DNA of 64,000 nt from Ottowia thiooxydans DSM 14619 (GCF_000422885.1 NZ_KE383944.1:63169-127168); one strand, 5' to 3'; numbered from the stretch's first letter, positions 42,934 to 53,438 are shown. Program-made: numbers and translations. Notes: a model not told the origin generated them from the sequence alone.

Positions 42934-43983
42934 ATGCAGATCGGTTCCTACGTCCTGCCTAACAATGTATTTGTCGCGCCGATGGCTGGCGTGACGGATC
43001 GGCCTTTTCGGCAACTTTGCCGTGGCTTTGGTGCTGGATATGCCGTGAGCGAGATGGTGACATCACGCAAGGACCTTTGGCACACCCTGAAGACGTCCCG
43101 CCGCGCCGATCACACCGGCGAACCGGGGCCGATCGCGGTGCAGATTGCCGGCACTGATGCCGAAATGATGGCCGAGGCGGCTGTCTATAACGTCGATCGT
43201 GGCGCCCAGATCATTGACATCAATATGGGCTGCCCGGCCAAGAAGGTGTGTAACAAATGGGCCGGCTCGGCGCTGATGCAAGATGAGCCGCTGGCGCTTG
43301 GCATCATTGAGGCCGTGGTGGCTGCTTGTGCGCCGCACGGCGTTCCGGTCACGCTGAAGATGCGAACAGGCTGGTGCGCGCGTGAGAAAAATGCCGTGCG
43401 CATTGCACGCGCTGCTGAAGCGCTTGGCGTGCAGATGATCACTGTACATGGCCGCACGCGCGAGCAGGGCTACAAGGGGAGCGCGGAATACGAGACCATC
43501 GCCGCGGTGAAGGCTGCGGTGCGTGTGCCTGTGGTCGCTAACGGAGACATTGACTCTCCGGCCAAGGCCCAGGCTGTATTGGCTGCCACGGGTGCCGACG
43601 CCGTCATGATTGGCCGGGCCGCTCAAGGGCGGCCATGGATTTTGCGTGAGGTAGCTCACTATCTGGCCACGGGCGAGCTGCTGGCACCGCCGCTGGTGCT
43701 GGAAGTGTGCCGCGCTCTGCTGGTGCATTTGCAGGACCACTACACGCTGTACGGCGAGTACACAGGCGTGCGGTCAGCGCGCAAGCACATCGGCTGGATG
43801 GTGCGAGGGCTCGTGGGAGGCGAGGAGCTTCGCGCCAGGATCAATGAGTTGGAGGATGCCGACGCGCAGTGGCGGGCGGTGAGTGACTATTTGCAGGCGT
43901 TGGCCCAGAGCCACGAACGCTGGCCGCACGCCATAGCGTTAAAAACGCCTGCCAACGAGGTGGAAACGCCACGAGAACTATGA
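42934..43983 (+). CDS. dusB: DusB, tRNA-dihydrouridine synthase
   Basis: FMN enzyme that reduces uridine in the tRNA D-loop. The 349-residue product (from ATG 42934; a TTG at 42904 is in frame) starts with MQIGSYVLPNNVFVAPMAGVTDRPFR and contains the Dus motif DINMGCPAKKVC with its catalytic cysteine, MRTGW and HGRTREQGY. The stop overlaps the fis start (ATGA), the classic dusB-fis operon. Confidence 0.95.
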   Translation: MQIGSYVLPNNVFVAPMAGVTDRPFRQLCRGFGAGYAVSEMVTSRKDLWHTLKTSRRADHTGEPGPIAVQIAGTDAEMMAEAAVYNVDRGAQIIDINMGCPAKKVCNKWAGSALMQDEPLALGIIEAVVAACAPHGVPVTLKMRTGWCAREKNAVRIARAAEALGVQMITVHGRTREQGYKGSAEYETIAAVKAAVRVPVVANGDIDSPAKAQAVLAATGADAVMIGRAAQGRPWILREVAHYLATGELLAPPLVLEVCRALLVHLQDHYTLYGEYTGVRSARKHIGWMVRGLVGGEELRARINELEDADAQWRAVSDYLQALAQSHERWPHAIALKTPANEVETPREL

Positions 43984-44213
43984 GCAAAAAGCATATAGAG
44001 GAATGTGTTCGCGAGAACCTGGAGGAGTATTTGCGAGACCTGGATGGCATTGAGCCCAACGGGCTGTACGCCATGGTGATGAAGGTGGTGGAACGGCCAA
44101 TGCTTGATGTCGTCATGCAGCGTGCCGAGCACAACCAGTCGCGCGCAGCCGAATGGTTGGGCATGAACCGCAATACGCTGCGCAAGAAGTTGGCGGAGCA
44201 CAAACTAATTTGA
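43980..44213 (+). CDS. fis: Fis-family nucleoid-associated DNA-binding protein
   Basis: Small dimeric DNA-bending regulator. The 77-residue product has the N-terminal dimerisation helices and the C-terminal helix-turn-helix (NQSRAAEWLGMNRNTLRKKLAEHKL). It is shorter than the 98-residue enterobacterial Fis, as is usual in betaproteobacteria. Translationally coupled to dusB and followed by a hairpin terminator before purH. Confidence 0.94.
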   Translation: MSKKHIEECVRENLEEYLRDLDGIEPNGLYAMVMKVVERPMLDVVMQRAEHNQSRAAEWLGMNRNTLRKKLAEHKLI

Positions 44214-44244
44214 CGGCCCGCGGGCGGATGCCCGCAAGGCTATC

Positions 44245-44272
44245 GAAGCCGGTTCGCCGGCCTGCGTTTTTT
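44245..44272 (+). terminator. Hairpin terminator between fis and purH
   Basis: GCCGG-TTCG-CCGGC followed by CTGCGTTTTTT forms a UUCG-capped stem with a T-run, ending about 25 bases before purH. It should terminate the dusB-fis transcript, so purH needs its own promoter or readthrough. Confidence 0.7.
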
Positions 44273-44297
44273 ATCTTCTCTTTGAACGAATCCAAGC

Positions 44298-45902
44298 ATG
44301 AACGCCCTGATTTCCGTATCCGACAAAACCGGTGTCACCGAGTTCGCTGCCGCGCTGGCTGCGCTGGGCATCAAACTGTTGTCCACCGGCGGTACCGCCA
44401 AGCTGCTGGCTGACGCCGGTTTGCCGGTCACCGAGGTGGCAGAGGTGACGCGCTTTCCTGAAATGCTGGATGGCCGTGTCAAGACACTGCACCCGGCCGT
44501 CCATGGTGGGTTGCTGGCGCGGCGCGACATGCCCGAGCACATGCAGGCGCTTGAAGAGCATGGCATCGGCACCATCGATCTTCTGGTGGTCAATCTCTAC
44601 CCCTTCGAAGCAACGGTCGCCAAGCCCGGTTGTACCTTGGCAGATGCCATCGAGAACATTGATATTGGCGGGCCAGCCATGGTGCGAAGCGCCGCCAAGA
44701 ACTGGCGGCACGTGGCTGTGTTGACCGATGCGGGTCAGTACGCCGGTGTGCTCGATGAGCTGCGCTCCGGTGGGGGCCGTCTGAGCGATGGCACCCGCTT
44801 CGCACTGGCCACTGCAGCATTCAATCGCATCAGCGACTATGACGCGGCCATCAGCGACTACCTCTCATCCATCGATTTTTCCGCGGCATCGGATTCAGAG
44901 CCACCAGCCAGGGGGCTGTTCCCTGCCCACAGCAATGGCCGTTTCGTAAAGCTTCAGGATCTTCGCTATGGCGAAAATCCGCATCAGCAGGCCGCCTTCT
45001 ACCGGGATATGTACCCTGCTCCGGGCTCGCTGGTGACGGCCGAACAGTTGCAAGGCAAAGAACTTAGCTACAACAATATCGCCGATGCTGATGCAGCCTG
45101 GGAATGCGTCAAGCAGTTCACGGCGCCGGCTTGCGTGATCGTCAAGCACGCCAACCCTTGTGGAGTGGCTGTGGGTGCTGATGGCCTGGAAGCCTACGGC
45201 AAAGCTTTCCAGACCGATCCCACCAGCGCCTTTGGCGGCATCATTGCCTTCAATGTGACTGTGGACGAGCGTGCAGCGCAGCAGGTGAGCAAGCAGTTCG
45301 TTGAGGTTCTGATGGCACCCGAGTTCACGCCGGAAGCGCTGGCGGTATTCAAGGCCAAGGCCAACGTCCGGGTGCTGCGTATCTCCCTGGAAGGCGTTCA
45401 GCGCGATGGCAAGTCTGCTTGGGCGCGCGGCCTCAATGCCATGGACGTCAAGCGCGTGGGCTCTGGTCTGCTGATGCAAACCTCAGATAACCACGAGTTG
45501 GCCTTGTCTGATCTGAAGGTGGTCACTCAGCTGCAACCCACGCCAGAGCAATTGCAGGATCTGCTATTTGCCTGGAAGGTGGCCAAGTTCGTCAAGAGCA
45601 ATGCCATTGTCTTCTGCAAAGCTGGCATGACCATGGGCGTAGGCGCTGGCCAGATGAGCCGGCTGGATTCCGCGCGCATTGCCAGCATCAAAGCGCAGCA
45701 TGCGAGTTTGTCTCTGCAAGGCTCGGCGGTGGCCAGCGACGCGTTCTTCCCGTTTCGCGACGGCCTCGACGTGGTGATCGACCAAGGGGCGACCTGCGTC
45801 ATCCAGCCTGGTGGTTCCATGCGCGATCAGGAAGTGATCGACGCGGCCAACGAGCGTGGCGTGGCCATGGTCTTCTCAGGGGTTCGCCACTTCAGGCATT
45901 GA
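44298..45902 (+). CDS. purH: PurH, bifunctional AICAR transformylase/IMP cyclohydrolase
   Basis: Catalyses the last two steps of IMP synthesis. The 534-residue product has the N-terminal MGS-like cyclohydrolase domain ([41 protein letters not shown]) and the C-terminal transformylase domain ([51 protein letters not shown]). Length and motifs are typical. It is followed by a spacer with two inverted repeats before the fimbrial operon. Confidence 0.97.
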   Translation: MNALISVSDKTGVTEFAAALAALGIKLLSTGGTAKLLADAGLPVTEVAEVTRFPEMLDGRVKTLHPAVHGGLLARRDMPEHMQALEEHGIGTIDLLVVNLYPFEATVAKPGCTLADAIENIDIGGPAMVRSAAKNWRHVAVLTDAGQYAGVLDELRSGGGRLSDGTRFALATAAFNRISDYDAAISDYLSSIDFSAASDSEPPARGLFPAHSNGRFVKLQDLRYGENPHQQAAFYRDMYPAPGSLVTAEQLQGKELSYNNIADADAAWECVKQFTAPACVIVKHANPCGVAVGADGLEAYGKAFQTDPTSAFGGIIAFNVTVDERAAQQVSKQFVEVLMAPEFTPEALAVFKAKANVRVLRISLEGVQRDGKSAWARGLNAMDVKRVGSGLLMQTSDNHELALSDLKVVTQLQPTPEQLQDLLFAWKVAKFVKSNAIVFCKAGMTMGVGAGQMSRLDSARIASIKAQHASLSLQGSAVASDAFFPFRDGLDVVIDQGATCVIQPGGSMRDQEVIDAANERGVAMVFSGVRHFRH

Positions 45903-46246
45903 GTTTTTAGTCAATCATGGTCGCCACGGTGCACTCACTGCCGGCGACTTTGAGATACGACAGCCTCCTGGAAAGCCAGGGGGATTTCCCGGCAGAACGG
46001 GGATACAGCACTGCACCTAAAACGGCTTTTTCAGGCTGTTTTAGGATGTGACCTAGGGTAAACACGCTGACTTGTACGCCAATAGTGCCAATTAGTTGGC
46101 ACTATTGTTGTTTGATGTCTGTGAGCAAAGTGCATATGAAAAGTATCCGAATTTACAATCTTGTTACCGTTCCGGCCAAGTGAAACCAGGCTGGATCGAT
46201 TGGCGGCTTCAGGCCGCTTTTCTATTCCCGTTTGCTGGAGATTCCC
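45903..46246 (+). promoter_or_regulatory. Regulatory spacer between purH and the SCPU fimbrial operon
   Basis: No gene is seen. Three structures stand out: an inverted repeat CCTAAAACGGC...GCTGTTTTAGG (46016-46045), probably the purH transcript end; a perfect 11+11 bp palindrome AATAGTGCCAA-TTAG-TTGGCACTATT (46081-46106), a likely operator; and a hairpin GCGGC-TTCAG-GCCGC followed by TTTTCT (46203-46223), only about 25 bases before the fimbrial start, which could attenuate transcription. GGAG precedes ATG 46247. Confidence 0.5.
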
Positions 46247-46762
46247 ATGTTCAAGAAAGCACTTTCCACTGTTGCACTCGTGTCTGCGGCCGTTTTTTCC
46301 GGCCAAGCGATGGCAGATACCGCTCAGAGTAATTTCAAAGTCAAGATCACTATTCTCAAAAGCTGCTCAGTAGCTGCTGGCTCCGCGTCTGATATCAATC
46401 TCGGTTCCGTACTCTCAACGGCTACAGACACCAGCGGTTCCAACACCATCAGCGTGACTTGCTCCAAGAACACGCCGTATTTCATCGGTTTGGCACCGTC
46501 CAACAGCAATACTACTGGGGCTGGAGTTATGGCTCCCGAAGTCGTTGGGTCATCCCCCGACACTGTGCCCTACCAGTTGCACTCCGTTTCCGCCACCGGG
46601 CCCGTTTGGGGCAACACTGCCACCGCCGCGGCCATCGGTAATGGCGTGGCTGGCACGGGAACGGGTTTGGCCGTGAGCCACACGGTTTATGCGGTCGCCC
46701 CTAGTGCAAACTACACCCCCACCAGTTATGTCGACACGGTAACGGTCACCGTCAACTACTGA
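46247..46762 (+). CDS. SCPU-domain (spore coat U) fimbrial subunit
   Basis: Exported pilin-like subunit of a chaperone-usher system of the archaic CsuA/B-SCPU type. The 171-residue product has a signal peptide MFKKALSTVALVSAAVFSGQAMA, the paired cysteines in LKSCSV and SVTCSKN, and the C-terminal donor-strand-like ending YTPTSYVDTVTVTVNY. First gene of a four-gene operon with chaperone, usher and a larger SCPU protein. Probably the main structural subunit. Confidence 0.9.
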   Translation: MFKKALSTVALVSAAVFSGQAMADTAQSNFKVKITILKSCSVAAGSASDINLGSVLSTATDTSGSNTISVTCSKNTPYFIGLAPSNSNTTGAGVMAPEVVGSSPDTVPYQLHSVSATGPVWGNTATAAAIGNGVAGTGTGLAVSHTVYAVAPSANYTPTSYVDTVTVTVNY

Positions 46763-46775
46763 CACGGGGAAAAGC

Positions 46776-47522
46776 TTGCTTGCTGTGCGTTTCATGTGGC
46801 TGGTCGGGGTGTTGTTGGGCGCGAGTGCCGCGAACGCGGCCGGCCTGCAGGTCGCTCCTGTCACTCTGACCCTCCAGTCCTCTCAGCAGGCGGATGGCCT
46901 GTGGCTGACCAACACCGACCAGGCTCAACTGGACGCACAAGTGCGTGTGTTCCGCTGGACCCAGCAAGACGGGCAAGAGCAGATGGAGCCTACGCGGGAA
47001 TTGGTCATCAGCCCGCCTATGTTGCGGCTACCCGCTGGTGAGCGCCAACTGGTGCGGGTGATTCGCAGTGGCCCGCCTCCCGCCGCGACGGCAGAATCTG
47101 CTTACCGCGTGTTGATTGACGAGCTGCCGTTACCTCGGACAGAGGGCGCTTCAGGCGGCGAAGGCAAGGGCCTGAAGTTCGTGATGCGGCATTCATTGCC
47201 CATCTTCGTTTCGCCTGCTGGCGCACCACCCTCAGCGCCGCAACTGAAATGGACGCTCCGTAGCGAGGGAGTTCAAACGCTGCTCGAAGTCGCCAATAGC
47301 GGCGGCACCCATGCACAGCTGGCTGATCTGTGGTTCACAGACAGCACCGGAAATCGATTGTCCGTTCACAAAGGTCTCTTGGGATACGTTTTGCCCGGGG
47401 CCACCATGCGCTGGCAACTTCAGCTGCCAGCCGCCGCCACCGCCGCTTCGGGGCGCTGGCAGGTTTTGTTGAATGGACGCACTACGGAACAAGAGATTGC
47501 GCCGCCGGATCGGAAAAACTGA
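46776..47522 (+). CDS. Periplasmic fimbrial chaperone (PapD-like)
   Basis: Folds and delivers SCPU subunits to the usher. The 248-residue product has a signal peptide (MWLVGVLLGASAANA), the immunoglobulin-like N-domain with LQVAPVTLTLQ, the LPAGERQLVRVIR F-G region, and a C-terminal domain. Start is TTG 46776, with GGGGA five bases upstream; GTG 46785 and ATG 46794 are alternatives. It overlaps the usher gene by 50 bases. Confidence 0.88.
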   Translation: MLAVRFMWLVGVLLGASAANAAGLQVAPVTLTLQSSQQADGLWLTNTDQAQLDAQVRVFRWTQQDGQEQMEPTRELVISPPMLRLPAGERQLVRVIRSGPPPAATAESAYRVLIDELPLPRTEGASGGEGKGLKFVMRHSLPIFVSPAGAPPSAPQLKWTLRSEGVQTLLEVANSGGTHAQLADLWFTDSTGNRLSVHKGLLGYVLPGATMRWQLQLPAAATAASGRWQVLLNGRTTEQEIAPPDRKN

Positions 47523-49860
47523 GCGGCGAAGTGCCTTGTTGGTGGTGGGGTTCGGCTTCGCGAGCGCGGCCGCAGCGCCTTTGCCAGTGGCCACTCTTGA
47601 GGTTCCCCGCTCCACGCTCAGTGCGCTTGCGTCAGCTGAGATCGAACTGTTTCTGGAGGTCTCCCTCAATGGGATGGCCCGCGGACTAAAGCCCTTTACC
47701 GAGCGCGCCGGGGAGCTGTGGGCCAGCGCGGAGGTGCTCCGCCAATTGGGCTTTGTACTCCCTGATGGGGTGGCCACACAGCAACGGCTACGCGCGTTAC
47801 CTGATGTCGTGGTGAATTACGACGTGCAGCGCCAGCGCATAGAGTTCACTGCACCGCTCGCCATGCTGCAACTTCCCACCACCGTGGTTGGGGCGCCAGG
47901 GGTGGTTGAACGACCGGCAGTGACCTCGACGGGTCTGTTGCTCAACTACGATCTCTATGGCACGCAAAACAGTGGCGCCAGCCTTGGTTTGTTCACAGAA
48001 CTGCGCGCCTTCAGCGGCGAATCTGTGTTCAGCGCCACGGATCTGCTGCAGCACGCCAAGGCCCAATCCGGAAGTACGCAGCAAGCTCGATCGGTGCGCC
48101 TGGACACCACCTGGAGCCGTTCCTTTGCGGACCAGATGCTGACTCTGCGCGTGGGCGATACGGTGACCGGGGCGCTGCCCTGGTCTCGTGCCACTCGCAT
48201 CGGCGGCATCCAACTGGCGCGCAATTTCGGGCTGCAACCCTATCGCCAGACCGCACCACTTCCGGGCTTCATTGGTTCGGCCACGTTGCCCTCGCAAGTG
48301 GAGTTGTTCGTTAACGGTATTCGCCAGTTCAACGGACAGGTACCTGCAGGACCATTCCAGCTCAATACCCTGCCGAGCGTCAATGGCGCCGGTACAGCGC
48401 AGGTGGTGCTCACCGATGCCCTTGGCCGTGCCACCACTTTGGATTTTTCGCTCTACGACGCTGGTCGTTTGCTGGCCCCTGGGCTGACGGACTGGACGGT
48501 GGACCTTGGCGTGGTGCGCCGCAACTATGGACTCCGCTCTTTGGACTACGGCAGAGAGCTTCTGCTCAGCGGCACCTATCGCCGCGGCCTGAGCGATCGC
48601 TTCACCCTGGAAGGGCATGCGGAGGCCATGCGAGGCCTTGTGTTGGCCGGCGTGGGAGGTGTGCAGCAACTGGGTGGGGCTGGGCTGATCTCAGGCTCGC
48701 TTGCGCGTAGCCAGCATAGCGCGGGCAGCGGTATGCAGGGCAGTTTGAGCTGGAGCTGGATACAAAACCAATTCAACGCCGGTTTGAGCGGCACACGCAC
48801 TCAAGGCGACTACCGCGATGCGGCTACGCAGTACGGCGCATCACCCCCCAAGGCTAGCGCCCGCGCCACGGTGGGCTACAGCGCAGGCGAATGGGGCAGC
48901 TTTAACCTGAGCTATTTCTTGTTGCAACCTGTGGGGGAAGCGCGGACCCGATACGCCAGCCTGAATTGGTCTCGTTCGATCGGGCGAGTGGCGTCGCTGT
49001 CTGTGGGCATGAATCAGAACTTGAGCAAGCGCCAGGATCGCGGTGTGTTCGTGACTCTGAACTGGCTCCTGGATACGCGAACCAGCGCGGGCGTGAGTTT
49101 CCAGCACGATGCACAGGCTGGAACCAGCGGGCTGGCCAGTGTGCAGCAATCACCAGGAAACGAAGGCGGGTGGGGCTGGCGTGCCGCAGCGCGCGTGGGC
49201 GGCACTTCCGCCGGGGGGCAGGGTGAGGTCAACTATCTGGGCCGCTATGGTCGTGTGCAGGCCGGTGTGAGCGATTTCGGCAACGGAAGCCGCTATGGCT
49301 ATGCAGGGGCGAGCGGGTCCATGGTGCTGATGGGGGGGCACGGCTTCGCTGCACGGCGAATTGACGGCGCCTTTGCGGTCGTTGACACGGACGGCGTGCC
49401 GGGCGTGCCAGTGAAGTTGGAAAATCGTCTCATGGGGCAGACCGACGAGCGCGGCCTGATGCTGGTGGTGCCAGTCAACGCTTATCAGAACAACAAGCTG
49501 GCCATCGATCCCATGCAGTTGCCGGCTGATCTGCGGGTTGGGCGCGCCGAGGCGCTATTCACCCCCAGTGATCGAGCGGGCTCACGGGTACGCTTTGATA
49601 TCACTCCAGTTCGGGCGGCCAACGTGGCGTTGGTGGATGGTGAAGGCAGGCCGCTGGCCATGGGGAGCCAGGTGAAAGTGAACGGACGCAGTGGTGAAGG
49701 AGAGTGGGTTGGATACGATGGGCTGGTGTATCTGGAGGACTTGTCTGAAGACAATTCGCTTGCGGTTCATACGCCAGAAGGCCTTTGCAAGGCGCGTTTT
49801 GCCTGGGGCAAATCCCCTACGGGTGTTGCTCAGATCGGGCCTTTGGCTTGTTTGCCCTGA
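47473..49860 (+). CDS. Outer-membrane fimbrial usher (FimD/PapC-like)
   Basis: Outer-membrane pore that assembles and secretes the SCPU fibre. The 795-residue product has a signal peptide ending ASAAAAPL, an N-terminal periplasmic domain, a 24-strand barrel with the conserved PGFIGSATLPSQVELFVNG and GPFQLNTLP plug-region motifs, and C-terminal domains with RVRFDITPVRAANVALVDGEG. It is close to the typical length for this subclass. It starts inside the chaperone gene and is followed by the tip SCPU gene after 29 bases. Confidence 0.93.
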   Translation: MDALRNKRLRRRIGKTERRSALLVVGFGFASAAAAPLPVATLEVPRSTLSALASAEIELFLEVSLNGMARGLKPFTERAGELWASAEVLRQLGFVLPDGVATQQRLRALPDVVVNYDVQRQRIEFTAPLAMLQLPTTVVGAPGVVERPAVTSTGLLLNYDLYGTQNSGASLGLFTELRAFSGESVFSATDLLQHAKAQSGSTQQARSVRLDTTWSRSFADQMLTLRVGDTVTGALPWSRATRIGGIQLARNFGLQPYRQTAPLPGFIGSATLPSQVELFVNGIRQFNGQVPAGPFQLNTLPSVNGAGTAQVVLTDALGRATTLDFSLYDAGRLLAPGLTDWTVDLGVVRRNYGLRSLDYGRELLLSGTYRRGLSDRFTLEGHAEAMRGLVLAGVGGVQQLGGAGLISGSLARSQHSAGSGMQGSLSWSWIQNQFNAGLSGTRTQGDYRDAATQYGASPPKASARATVGYSAGEWGSFNLSYFLLQPVGEARTRYASLNWSRSIGRVASLSVGMNQNLSKRQDRGVFVTLNWLLDTRTSAGVSFQHDAQAGTSGLASVQQSPGNEGGWGWRAAARVGGTSAGGQGEVNYLGRYGRVQAGVSDFGNGSRYGYAGASGSMVLMGGHGFAARRIDGAFAVVDTDGVPGVPVKLENRLMGQTDERGLMLVVPVNAYQNNKLAIDPMQLPADLRVGRAEALFTPSDRAGSRVRFDITPVRAANVALVDGEGRPLAMGSQVKVNGRSGEGEWVGYDGLVYLEDLSEDNSLAVHTPEGLCKARFAWGKSPTGVAQIGPLACLP

Positions 49861-49889
49861 GAAGGCCTGATGTTGAAAGGACGTATGGC

Positions 49890-50864
49890 ATGAGCCTGAA
49901 AATCTGTAGATGGTCTTGGCGTTCATGGTTGTTGTTGTGCCTGATGATGAGCGCGAGCGTCGCGGCGCAGGCGCAGAGTTGCTGGGAGACGGGTGGCAAC
50001 TTGAACATGGCTTTTGGCTCAGTCAATGTGGGAGGGACGGCTGACACCACGTCTACCGCCTCCTTCACCTGCCAATCTAATAGTGCTGTGGCCTATGTCA
50101 GGGCTTGCCTGTATGTTTCTGAGGGGCCTGGCGGCGGCAGTGATATGTCTGGCGTCAATCCACGCAAGATGACGAACTACAACGCAGGCGCCCTGGCCTA
50201 TACGCTCTATTCGGACGCCAGCCGTACTCAGGTGCTAGGGCCTCAGGGAGCTAGTTATGCGGTTTACGAGAAAACCTTAACAATCCCTGGCGGCTGGAAC
50301 ACCGCGCAGTTGGATTTCTCTGTTTTCGGGCGCATCGGCACGCTGCCTCTGAGTACGGCGGCGGGCTCATATCAGGCTCAGTTCAGCGGTGCCACTCTCG
50401 TGTACTCAATGGCAGGCAATGCCATGCCCGCGAGCTGTATACAGTCCGGCTACGGCACGGCAAACAAGTACTTCCAGACTTCAGTCAGTGTGTCCAATAG
50501 CTGTGCCGTCAGCGTGAGCGCCACTCCCCTGGATTTCGGCACTGCAACGTCGCTCACCACCCAGGTAGACAGCGTGTCTACGATCGCCATGACATGTCCG
50601 CCCAATACAAGCTGGACTCTGGGTCTGAACTATGGCGTGAATGCGGCCGGCACGCAGCGCCGAATGGTGAACGCCGGTGCGTACGTGAACTATGGCCTCT
50701 TCCGAGATAGCAATCGCACATTGCCCTGGGACAATTCGAGCAATGTCATGACGGGTAGCGGCAGCAGCCCGAGCAGTGTCACGGTCTATGGCCGTGTTCC
50801 TGCGCAGCCTTCAGTCAGCCCTGGCAGCTACAGCGATACCGTGACGGTGACGCTGACCTATTAA
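49890..50864 (+). CDS. Two-domain SCPU protein, likely tip adhesin
   Basis: The 324-residue product has a signal peptide (WLLLCLMMSASVAAQAQ) and two SCPU-like halves, each with cysteine pairs: one around SCWETGG...SFTCQSN and the second from VSNSCAVSVSATPLDFG to GSYSDTVTVTLTY. Two-domain proteins at this operon position are usually the fibre tip in archaic chaperone-usher pili. ATG 49890 is preceded by AAAGGA. Convergent with hemL, with only 8 bases between them. Confidence 0.87.
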   Translation: MSLKICRWSWRSWLLLCLMMSASVAAQAQSCWETGGNLNMAFGSVNVGGTADTTSTASFTCQSNSAVAYVRACLYVSEGPGGGSDMSGVNPRKMTNYNAGALAYTLYSDASRTQVLGPQGASYAVYEKTLTIPGGWNTAQLDFSVFGRIGTLPLSTAAGSYQAQFSGATLVYSMAGNAMPASCIQSGYGTANKYFQTSVSVSNSCAVSVSATPLDFGTATSLTTQVDSVSTIAMTCPPNTSWTLGLNYGVNAAGTQRRMVNAGAYVNYGLFRDSNRTLPWDNSSNVMTGSGSSPSSVTVYGRVPAQPSVSPGSYSDTVTVTLTY

Positions 50865-50872
50865 GCCAGGTG

Positions 50873-52186
50873 CTACTTTTGCGCCATTTCGCGGAAAACG
50901 TCCCTCGCCGCGGCGACGGTCTCAGCGATGTCCGCTTCAGTATGGGCGGCACTGACGAAGCCGGCTTCATAAAGCGCAGGCGCCAGGTAAATGCCGCGAT
51001 CCAGCAAGCCATGGAAAAGCTGGTTGAACCGGGCTGAGTCGCTTTTCATCACTTCGGAGTAATTGCTGGGCAGTTCAGGGAGAAGGAAAAAGCCGAACAT
51101 GCCGCCCTCGCAATCGACCGAGAAAGCAACCCCTTCAGCGTCGGCTGCTGCCTTCAGCCCATCCACCAGAGAGCGGGTTTTTCGCGATAGCTCTTCGAAA
51201 AATCCGGGCTTCTTGATTTCCCGCAGGGTGACCAGCCCGCAGGCTGTTGCCACCGGGTTCCCGCTGAGTGTGCCGGCCTGGTAAACCGAACCGAGAGGTG
51301 CCAGGTGCTCCATGACCGCGCGTTTGCCGCCGAAAGCGGCCAGTGGCATGCCCCCGCCAATAACCTTGCCCATCACGGTGATGTCTGGCTGAAACCCGGG
51401 GATCTGTTTCGCATAGACGCTTTGGGCGCTGCCTAGCGCCACGCGGCAACCGGTCATGACCTCGTCATAGATGAGAAGTGCGCCATGCTTGGTGCACAGC
51501 TCACGGCAGCGACGAGTGAATTCCACAGTGGCGCGCACAAAATTCATGTTGCCGGCAATCGGCTCGATGATGAGGCCCGCGATTTCTTTGCCATGCAGGG
51601 CGAAGGCTTCTTCGAGCTGGACGAGGTTGTTGTACTCCAGCACCAGCGTGTGCTGCACCACCTCGGGCGGCACGCCGGCACTTGTTGGGTTGCCAAACGT
51701 GGCCAGACCAGAGCCGGCCTTCACCAGCAGCGCATCTGCGTGGCCGTGGTAACAGCCCTCGAATTTGATGATCTTGCTGCGTCCGGTGGCACCGCGTGCC
51801 AAGCGGATGGCTGTCATTCCCGCTTCCGTGCCGGAGCTGACCAGACGCACCATTTCCATCGATGGCACCAGCGAGATGATTTCTTCAGCCAGCTCGATTT
51901 CTCGCTCAGTGGGCGCACCGAACGAAAACCCTTCCATAGCGGCTTTTTGCACCGCATCCAAAACGGCAGGGTGGCCGTGGCCCAGGATCATGGGGCCCCA
52001 AGAGCCGATGTAATCAATATGGCGCCGTTCGTTGGCATCCCAAAAGTAGGCCCCTTGGGCCCGTTTGACGAATCGTGGGGTGCCGCCTACGGCTTTGAAG
52101 GCTCGCACCGGCGAGTTGACGCCTCCAGGAATAACGCGGCGCGCGCGCTCCATCAAGGTTTCATTGAGATCAGTGCTTGGTTTCAT
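50873..52186 (-). CDS. hemL: HemL, glutamate-1-semialdehyde 2,1-aminomutase
   Basis: PLP aminotransferase that makes 5-aminolevulinate for heme in the C5 pathway. The 437-residue product has [16 protein letters not shown], the aspartate of [10 protein letters not shown] and the PLP lysine in [17 protein letters not shown]. It starts at ATG 52186, 17 bases inside the end of thiD. Length is typical. Confidence 0.97.
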   Translation of the reverse strand: MKPSTDLNETLMERARRVIPGGVNSPVRAFKAVGGTPRFVKRAQGAYFWDANERRHIDYIGSWGPMILGHGHPAVLDAVQKAAMEGFSFGAPTEREIELAEEIISLVPSMEMVRLVSSGTEAGMTAIRLARGATGRSKIIKFEGCYHGHADALLVKAGSGLATFGNPTSAGVPPEVVQHTLVLEYNNLVQLEEAFALHGKEIAGLIIEPIAGNMNFVRATVEFTRRCRELCTKHGALLIYDEVMTGCRVALGSAQSVYAKQIPGFQPDITVMGKVIGGGMPLAAFGGKRAVMEHLAPLGSVYQAGTLSGNPVATACGLVTLREIKKPGFFEELSRKTRSLVDGLKAAADAEGVAFSVDCEGGMFGFFLLPELPSNYSEVMKSDSARFNQLFHGLLDRGIYLAPALYEAGFVSAAHTEADIAETVAAARDVFREMAQK

Positions 52187-53111
52187 TGAATGGATTCGGG
52201 ATATCGAGAGAAGAGCCTAGCTCGGGGGCCTCTTCGGAAAGGGGGTCGTCGGTTTCCGCCCAGAACAGGCGATCGGCCACAGCGTGGCCCATGCCAGGGT
52301 GAAAACCGTGATCGAGCGCTTGATCCAGATACTGCAGAGCTTCCGCGGTCGCTTCGTTCAGATCTGAGCCCATCGCCAGTAGTGCTGCCAGCGCCGCCGA
52401 GAGAATATCGCCAGATCCTACGAAGGACGCATCAATGCGCTCAAAGGATTGGGACACGAGCTCAGCTTGCGGCGAGGCCAGTACGTTACCGATCTGGCCA
52501 CCAGGCAAGGCCAACCCGGTCGCCAGCACATAGGAAACGCCGTATTGCGCCGCTGCGCGTGCCAGGTCGGTGGTGCGGGAGTAGCGCTGGGTGGAAGATT
52601 CGGGCAACAGCCAATGTCGCAAGGTGCTGTTGTTACCGACCAACACCGCTGTTTGCGGCAGCAGCAGGTCGCGAAAGGCATCGAGATAGGAGTCAATCTC
52701 GTGGTCGTCCCACCAAGAGAGATCTGGCATGTAGGCAATCAGGGGTGTGTCCGCATAGTCGGCGGCGAAAGCCGCGATCGCTGCGACGGCCTCCGTGCTG
52801 CCAGCGAAGCCGACCTTGATCACCTGCAGGGGAATGTCTTCGGCGACCATGCGCGCCTGTTCGATCACGAATGAGTCGTCTAGCGCCGCGTGGCCTATGG
52901 TTTCCCGGGAATCGCGCAGGTACGCCCCGGTAGCCACAGGCAGCGCGTGGGCTCCCACTGAGGCGATAACCATCGCATCCCCGGTCAAGCCTCCAGCGCC
53001 GGTAGGGTCGCTGGCATTGAAGCTGAGCACGCAGGGAAGGAGAAATACTTCCGCAGATTCGTCAGGAGTGTCGCTATCTTGCGACGAGGGGACCACACCG
53101 GTTCCAGTCAT
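52170..53111 (-). CDS. thiD: ThiD-type hydroxymethylpyrimidine (phosphate) kinase
   Basis: Ribokinase-fold enzyme that phosphorylates HMP and HMP-phosphate in thiamine synthesis. The 313-residue product has [20 protein letters not shown] near the N-terminus, and the anion-hole region [20 protein letters not shown]. It is longer than the ~266-residue enterobacterial enzyme, mainly at both termini, and the usual VDPVMV-type segment is altered. It overlaps hemL and is divergent from the rubredoxin gene across 88 bases. Confidence 0.88.
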   Translation of the reverse strand: MTGTGVVPSSQDSDTPDESAEVFLLPCVLSFNASDPTGAGGLTGDAMVIASVGAHALPVATGAYLRDSRETIGHAALDDSFVIEQARMVAEDIPLQVIKVGFAGSTEAVAAIAAFAADYADTPLIAYMPDLSWWDDHEIDSYLDAFRDLLLPQTAVLVGNNSTLRHWLLPESSTQRYSRTTDLARAAAQYGVSYVLATGLALPGGQIGNVLASPQAELVSQSFERIDASFVGSGDILSAALAALLAMGSDLNEATAEALQYLDQALDHGFHPGMGHAVADRLFWAETDDPLSEEAPELGSSLDIPNPFNETKH

Positions 53112-53199
53112 TGAGCGCTATTCAAGCCATTGGGTGACAAGTGCAGTGCACCCATCGATACAATCGATTGCATTCTATGCGAGTACCCCATAAGCTGTA

Positions 53200-53370
53200 A
53201 TGGAAACTAAAACCTGGATGTGTTTGATCTGCGGATGGCTCTACGACGAAGCCACCGGTGCGCCTGAACATGGTATTGCCCCTGGCACCCCATGGGAGCA
53301 GGTTCCTATGAATTGGACCTGCCCCGAATGTGGTGCGAGGAAAGAAGATTTCGAAATGGTGCAGATCTGA
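53200..53370 (+). CDS. Rubredoxin
   Basis: Small iron protein with one Fe(Cys)4 centre that passes electrons. The 56-residue product has the two CxxC knuckles, MCLICGWLYDE (Cys 8 and 11) and WTCPECGARKEDFE (Cys 41 and 44), and the conserved YDEATG...PGTPWEQVP between them. ATG 53200 is the only start consistent with the family. It lies between thiD (divergent) and pilG, an order often seen in betaproteobacteria. Confidence 0.96.
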   Translation: METKTWMCLICGWLYDEATGAPEHGIAPGTPWEQVPMNWTCPECGARKEDFEMVQI

Positions 53371-53438
53371 GTGGATCCAACGGGCGGCGCAAGGTTCCCT
53401 GGGAAGGGTCTTGGTCACCATAACCTGAGGAGAATAGG

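Noticed and set aside
47797..48669. 290-codon minus-strand frame opposite the usher gene
   Set aside because: Antisense shadow of a well-supported outer-membrane usher; composition is His/Arg/Gln-rich and no family is recognised.
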